A stretch of DNA of 13,176 bases. Source: an uncultured Clostridia bacterium. Its GTDB lineage: Bacteria > Bacillota > Clostridia > Christensenellales > Aristaeellaceae. The stretch is from NCBI GenBank assembly GCA_937874275.1, contig CALNAU010000245.1, positions 1-13,176 of the forward strand, written 5' to 3'. Position 1 is the stretch's first letter, and every line of letters begins with the position of its first letter. The notes below the pieces were generated by a model that ran no database searches, was not told where the DNA came from, and saw nothing but the letters and a program-made list of their open reading frames with translations. The translations under genes were made by a program, and so were the position numbers. Positions 12,868 through 13,176 of this stretch are shown piece after piece.

Positions 12868-13176
12868 CGGGTGTCTCCCCGGCCGTCAAAGCCCTCAGGC
12901 TCGGCCACCAGCGGGAAGCGCACGATGGCGCGGTCTCGTTGGGAGCGGTAGATGGCGGTGAACAATTCCACCGTGCGGCGCCCATCCTCCAGCGTAATCA
13001 GCGGCTCACGCCCGGCAATAATCGCCTCCAGGAAATCGCGCAGCTGCTCGCGGTGGAAGTAATCGGTGCTGTCCACAGCGTTGAAGAAATCGCTGTCCTC
13101 CTGCTTGAAGCGGGGCAGCAAATCCTCCTCACCGGGCACCGTCCACAGGTCGTTGACAGGCGGCTCCGCGATGCCG
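12864..13176 (-). CDS. Gfo/Idh/MocA family oxidoreductase, C-terminal part (runs off the right edge)
   Basis: The reading frame is open to the right edge of the window, so about 103 C-terminal codons of a larger gene are present. The sequence matches the end of Gfo/Idh/MocA NAD(P)-dependent sugar or inositol oxidoreductases: NDLWTVPGEE near the edge, then DYFHREQLRDFLEAI, a GREPLITLEDGRRTVELF stretch, and AIYRS followed by VRFPL. The N-terminal Rossmann fold and the catalytic Lys region are outside the window, so substrate and cofactor cannot be told. The GTG at 13139 is an internal valine, not a start. The stop codon overlaps the GTG of the alkD-like gene, and the two probably share a transcript although their functions do not obviously connect. 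Confidence 0.85.
   Translation of the reverse strand, partial: GIAEPPVNDLWTVPGEEDLLPRFKQEDSDFFNAVDSTDYFHREQLRDFLEAIIAGREPLITLEDGRRTVELFTAIYRSQRDRAIVRFPLVAEPEGFDGRGDTR

Overview
The window comes from a GC-rich Bacillota (Firmicutes), most likely a member of Clostridia. The evidence is a rimO-pgsA-recA cluster, a polA-coaE-transglycosylase cluster, a DUF951 protein coupled to a Gram-positive type I signal peptidase, a DUF503 (YlxP-like) protein, AGGAGG-type ribosome binding sites and a PolA with a degenerate proofreading domain. I cannot name a genus. Most of the window is housekeeping chromosome; I see no defence system, CRISPR array, tRNA or rRNA gene.

Layout, left to right. (a) 1-966 is much more AT-rich than the rest. 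It holds a secreted InlB-repeat-like protein on the minus strand with its own promoter, and, at the extreme left edge, a sequence resembling the end of an IS3-type insertion sequence. (b) 967-4106 is a complete minus-strand transcription unit: an extended -10 promoter, a hairpin at the very start of the mRNA, then rimO, pgsA (ATGA overlap) and recA, closed by a terminator-like hairpin. (c) 4167-9775 is a second minus-strand unit of four overlapping genes: polA, coaE, a membrane-anchored lytic transglycosylase and a solute-binding protein that lacks a lipobox. Its promoter is embedded in the terminator of the next unit. (d) 9773-10954 is a third minus-strand unit: a small DUF951 zinc-ribbon-like gene coupled to lepB, followed by a decayed 3' piece of a second lepB and a strong terminator. 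(e) At about 10926-10995 a divergent promoter region with an inverted repeat feeds unit (d) leftward and a 248-residue amphipathic helical protein of unknown function rightward. That gene ends at a strong terminator, and a DUF503 gene starts just behind it. (f) 12169-13176 holds an AlkD-like DNA alkylation repair protein translationally coupled to the 3' part of a Gfo/Idh/MocA oxidoreductase that runs off the right edge.

Functionally the core genes cover DNA maintenance (recA, polA, alkD-like), phospholipid synthesis (pgsA), ribosome modification (rimO), CoA synthesis (coaE), protein export (lepB) and wall turnover (transglycosylase). The least ordinary parts are the lepB remnant, the hairpin at the 5' end of the rimO mRNA, the unlipidated orphan solute-binding protein, the 248-residue helical protein and the AT-rich secreted protein beside a possible IS end.
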